DNA of 5,839 nt. Source: Beijerinckiaceae bacterium (GTDB lineage: Bacteria > Pseudomonadota > Alphaproteobacteria > Rhizobiales > Beijerinckiaceae). The notes under the pieces were generated by a model. The model was not told where the DNA came from and made no database searches. It worked only from the letters and a program-made list of their open reading frames with translations. The translations under genes were made by a program, and so were the position numbers. The stretch is taken from positions 1-5,839 of the forward strand of contig CANHAW010000151.1 in the NCBI GenBank assembly GCA_947458675.1, in the 5' to 3' direction. Position 1 is the first letter of the stretch, and the number at the start of each line of letters is the position of its first letter. Positions 5,130-5,839 of this stretch are shown in pieces.

Positions 5130-5839
5130 ATGATGATATCGGCACGCAGCTTCTTCCAGATGATCATCGTCTTCCTTTTGCTGGGGACGGGTGGATCACT
5201 GCGGGCGGGTGAAGCCATCATCCTGATCGATGCAGAATTTGGAATTCCCACGAGCACATCCGCGCAGGCCATTGAATTGGGCGCGCGCATTGCAGCTGAC
5301 GAGGTCAATGAATCCGGCATCCTTGGCAATATCAGATTGACGATCAAAACCAGCGACAATCGTGGCATACCTGCCATTGCCGTCGATCATTTCCTGGAGG
5401 CCGTCCGAAATCCGGCCGTCATCGCGGTCGTGGGCGGAAAATTCAGCCCGCCACTCTTGGACGTCGTTCCCCATAGCGCCAAAAACGGCTTGATGCTGCT
5501 GAACGCATGGGGATCGTCCGATCAATTTATCGACAATGGATTTGATCCGAACTGGGCATTCAGGTTGTCCCTCCGGGATGAATTTGCCGCGCAGGCCTTT
5601 TTGCGCGAGGCGCGAATACGCGGTGTGAGAAAAATTGGCCTTCTTCTCCTCAATACGTCATGGGGCCGCAGCAATCTCTCCGCGCTGGAAAGCCAAGCTG
5701 CAGCGTCAGGCATGACGATCACAGGAACCCGCTGGTTCAATTCTGGCGACAGGTCTTTAATCGGGCTTTATCGAGATCTGATCGAGACGGCTCCAGACAT
5801 CGTCATTCTTGTCGCCAATGAAGTGGAGGGAGCAATCCT
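5130..5839 (+). CDS. Periplasmic substrate-binding protein, type-1 (Peripla_BP_6-like), 3' truncated by window
   Basis: An open frame of 236 codons running off the right end. ATG 5130 directly follows the TGA of the glycosyltransferase gene, and a second ATG at 5133 is equally possible. A signal peptide is evident: Arg6, hydrophobic core 8-20 (FFQMIIVFLLLGT), probable cleavage after Ala26 or Ala29. No lipobox cysteine is present. The mature part has the order of a branched-chain-amino-acid-type binding protein: first strand AIILID (29-34), helix AIELGARIAADEVNESG, a second strand IRLTIKTSD, then VIAVVGGKFSPP, and in lobe two WAFRLSLRDEFAAQAFL followed by IGLLLLNTSWGRS. In this family such folds bind amino acids, amides or other small ligands for ABC transporters or receptor kinases. 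No permease or ATPase is in view, and its place in the nfr-like operon suggests a sensing or accessory role in polysaccharide production. Whether further domains follow is unknown. Confidence 0.8.
   Translation, partial: MMISARSFFQMIIVFLLLGTGGSLRAGEAIILIDAEFGIPTSTSAQAIELGARIAADEVNESGILGNIRLTIKTSDNRGIPAIAVDHFLEAVRNPAVIAVVGGKFSPPLLDVVPHSAKNGLMLLNAWGSSDQFIDNGFDPNWAFRLSLRDEFAAQAFLREARIRGVRKIGLLLLNTSWGRSNLSALESQAAASGMTITGTRWFNSGDRSLIGLYRDLIETAPDIVILVANEVEGAI

Overview
The window looks like a piece of chromosome from an alphaproteobacterium, probably Hyphomicrobiales (Rhizobiales). This is inferred from moderately high GC, codon use, the PilZ style, and a pair of small genes of a type I associate with that group; no rRNA or other marker is present to confirm it. 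Six of the seven protein genes are tightly packed in two blocks, with only two gaps of note (1727-1941 and 2380-2424). No tRNA, rRNA, insertion sequence, CRISPR array or convincing rho-independent terminator was found.

Left block (1-1726). The 3' end of a leuC-type gene (large, [4Fe-4S]-bearing subunit of isopropylmalate isomerase) is followed after 2 nt by a complete leuD-type gene (small subunit). Both keep the family hallmarks but differ from the usual sequence at several normally invariant places, so they may be a second, divergent LeuCD pair. Converging on leuD, only 6 nt away, is a two-gene minus-strand unit encoding small, probably membrane-associated proteins of unknown function (102 and 84 aa).

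Middle (1727-2424). A 215-nt GC-rich stretch without a convincing gene holds several short dyads. Then comes a minus-strand gene for a PilZ-type protein with both motifs of the c-di-GMP binding site. A 45-nt AT-rich gap separates it from a divergent plus-strand operon.

Right block (2425-5839). Three genes are strung together with 2 nt and 0 nt between them: (1) an exported TPR protein with a C-terminal outer-membrane domain resembling that of the phage N4 receptor NfrA; (2) a membrane family-2 glycosyltransferase resembling NfrB, complete in its catalytic motifs but ending where NfrB would continue into its C-terminal regulatory domain; (3) the start of an exported type-1 periplasmic binding protein (Peripla_BP_6 type), cut by the window end. 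The best reading is a small polysaccharide synthesis and secretion system of the Nfr type: the glycosyltransferase makes the polymer at the inner membrane, and the TPR/barrel protein handles it in the periplasm and outer membrane. The divergent PilZ protein may supply in trans the c-di-GMP control that E. coli NfrB carries on its own chain. The binding protein's role is unknown. This locus is the most interesting content of the window.
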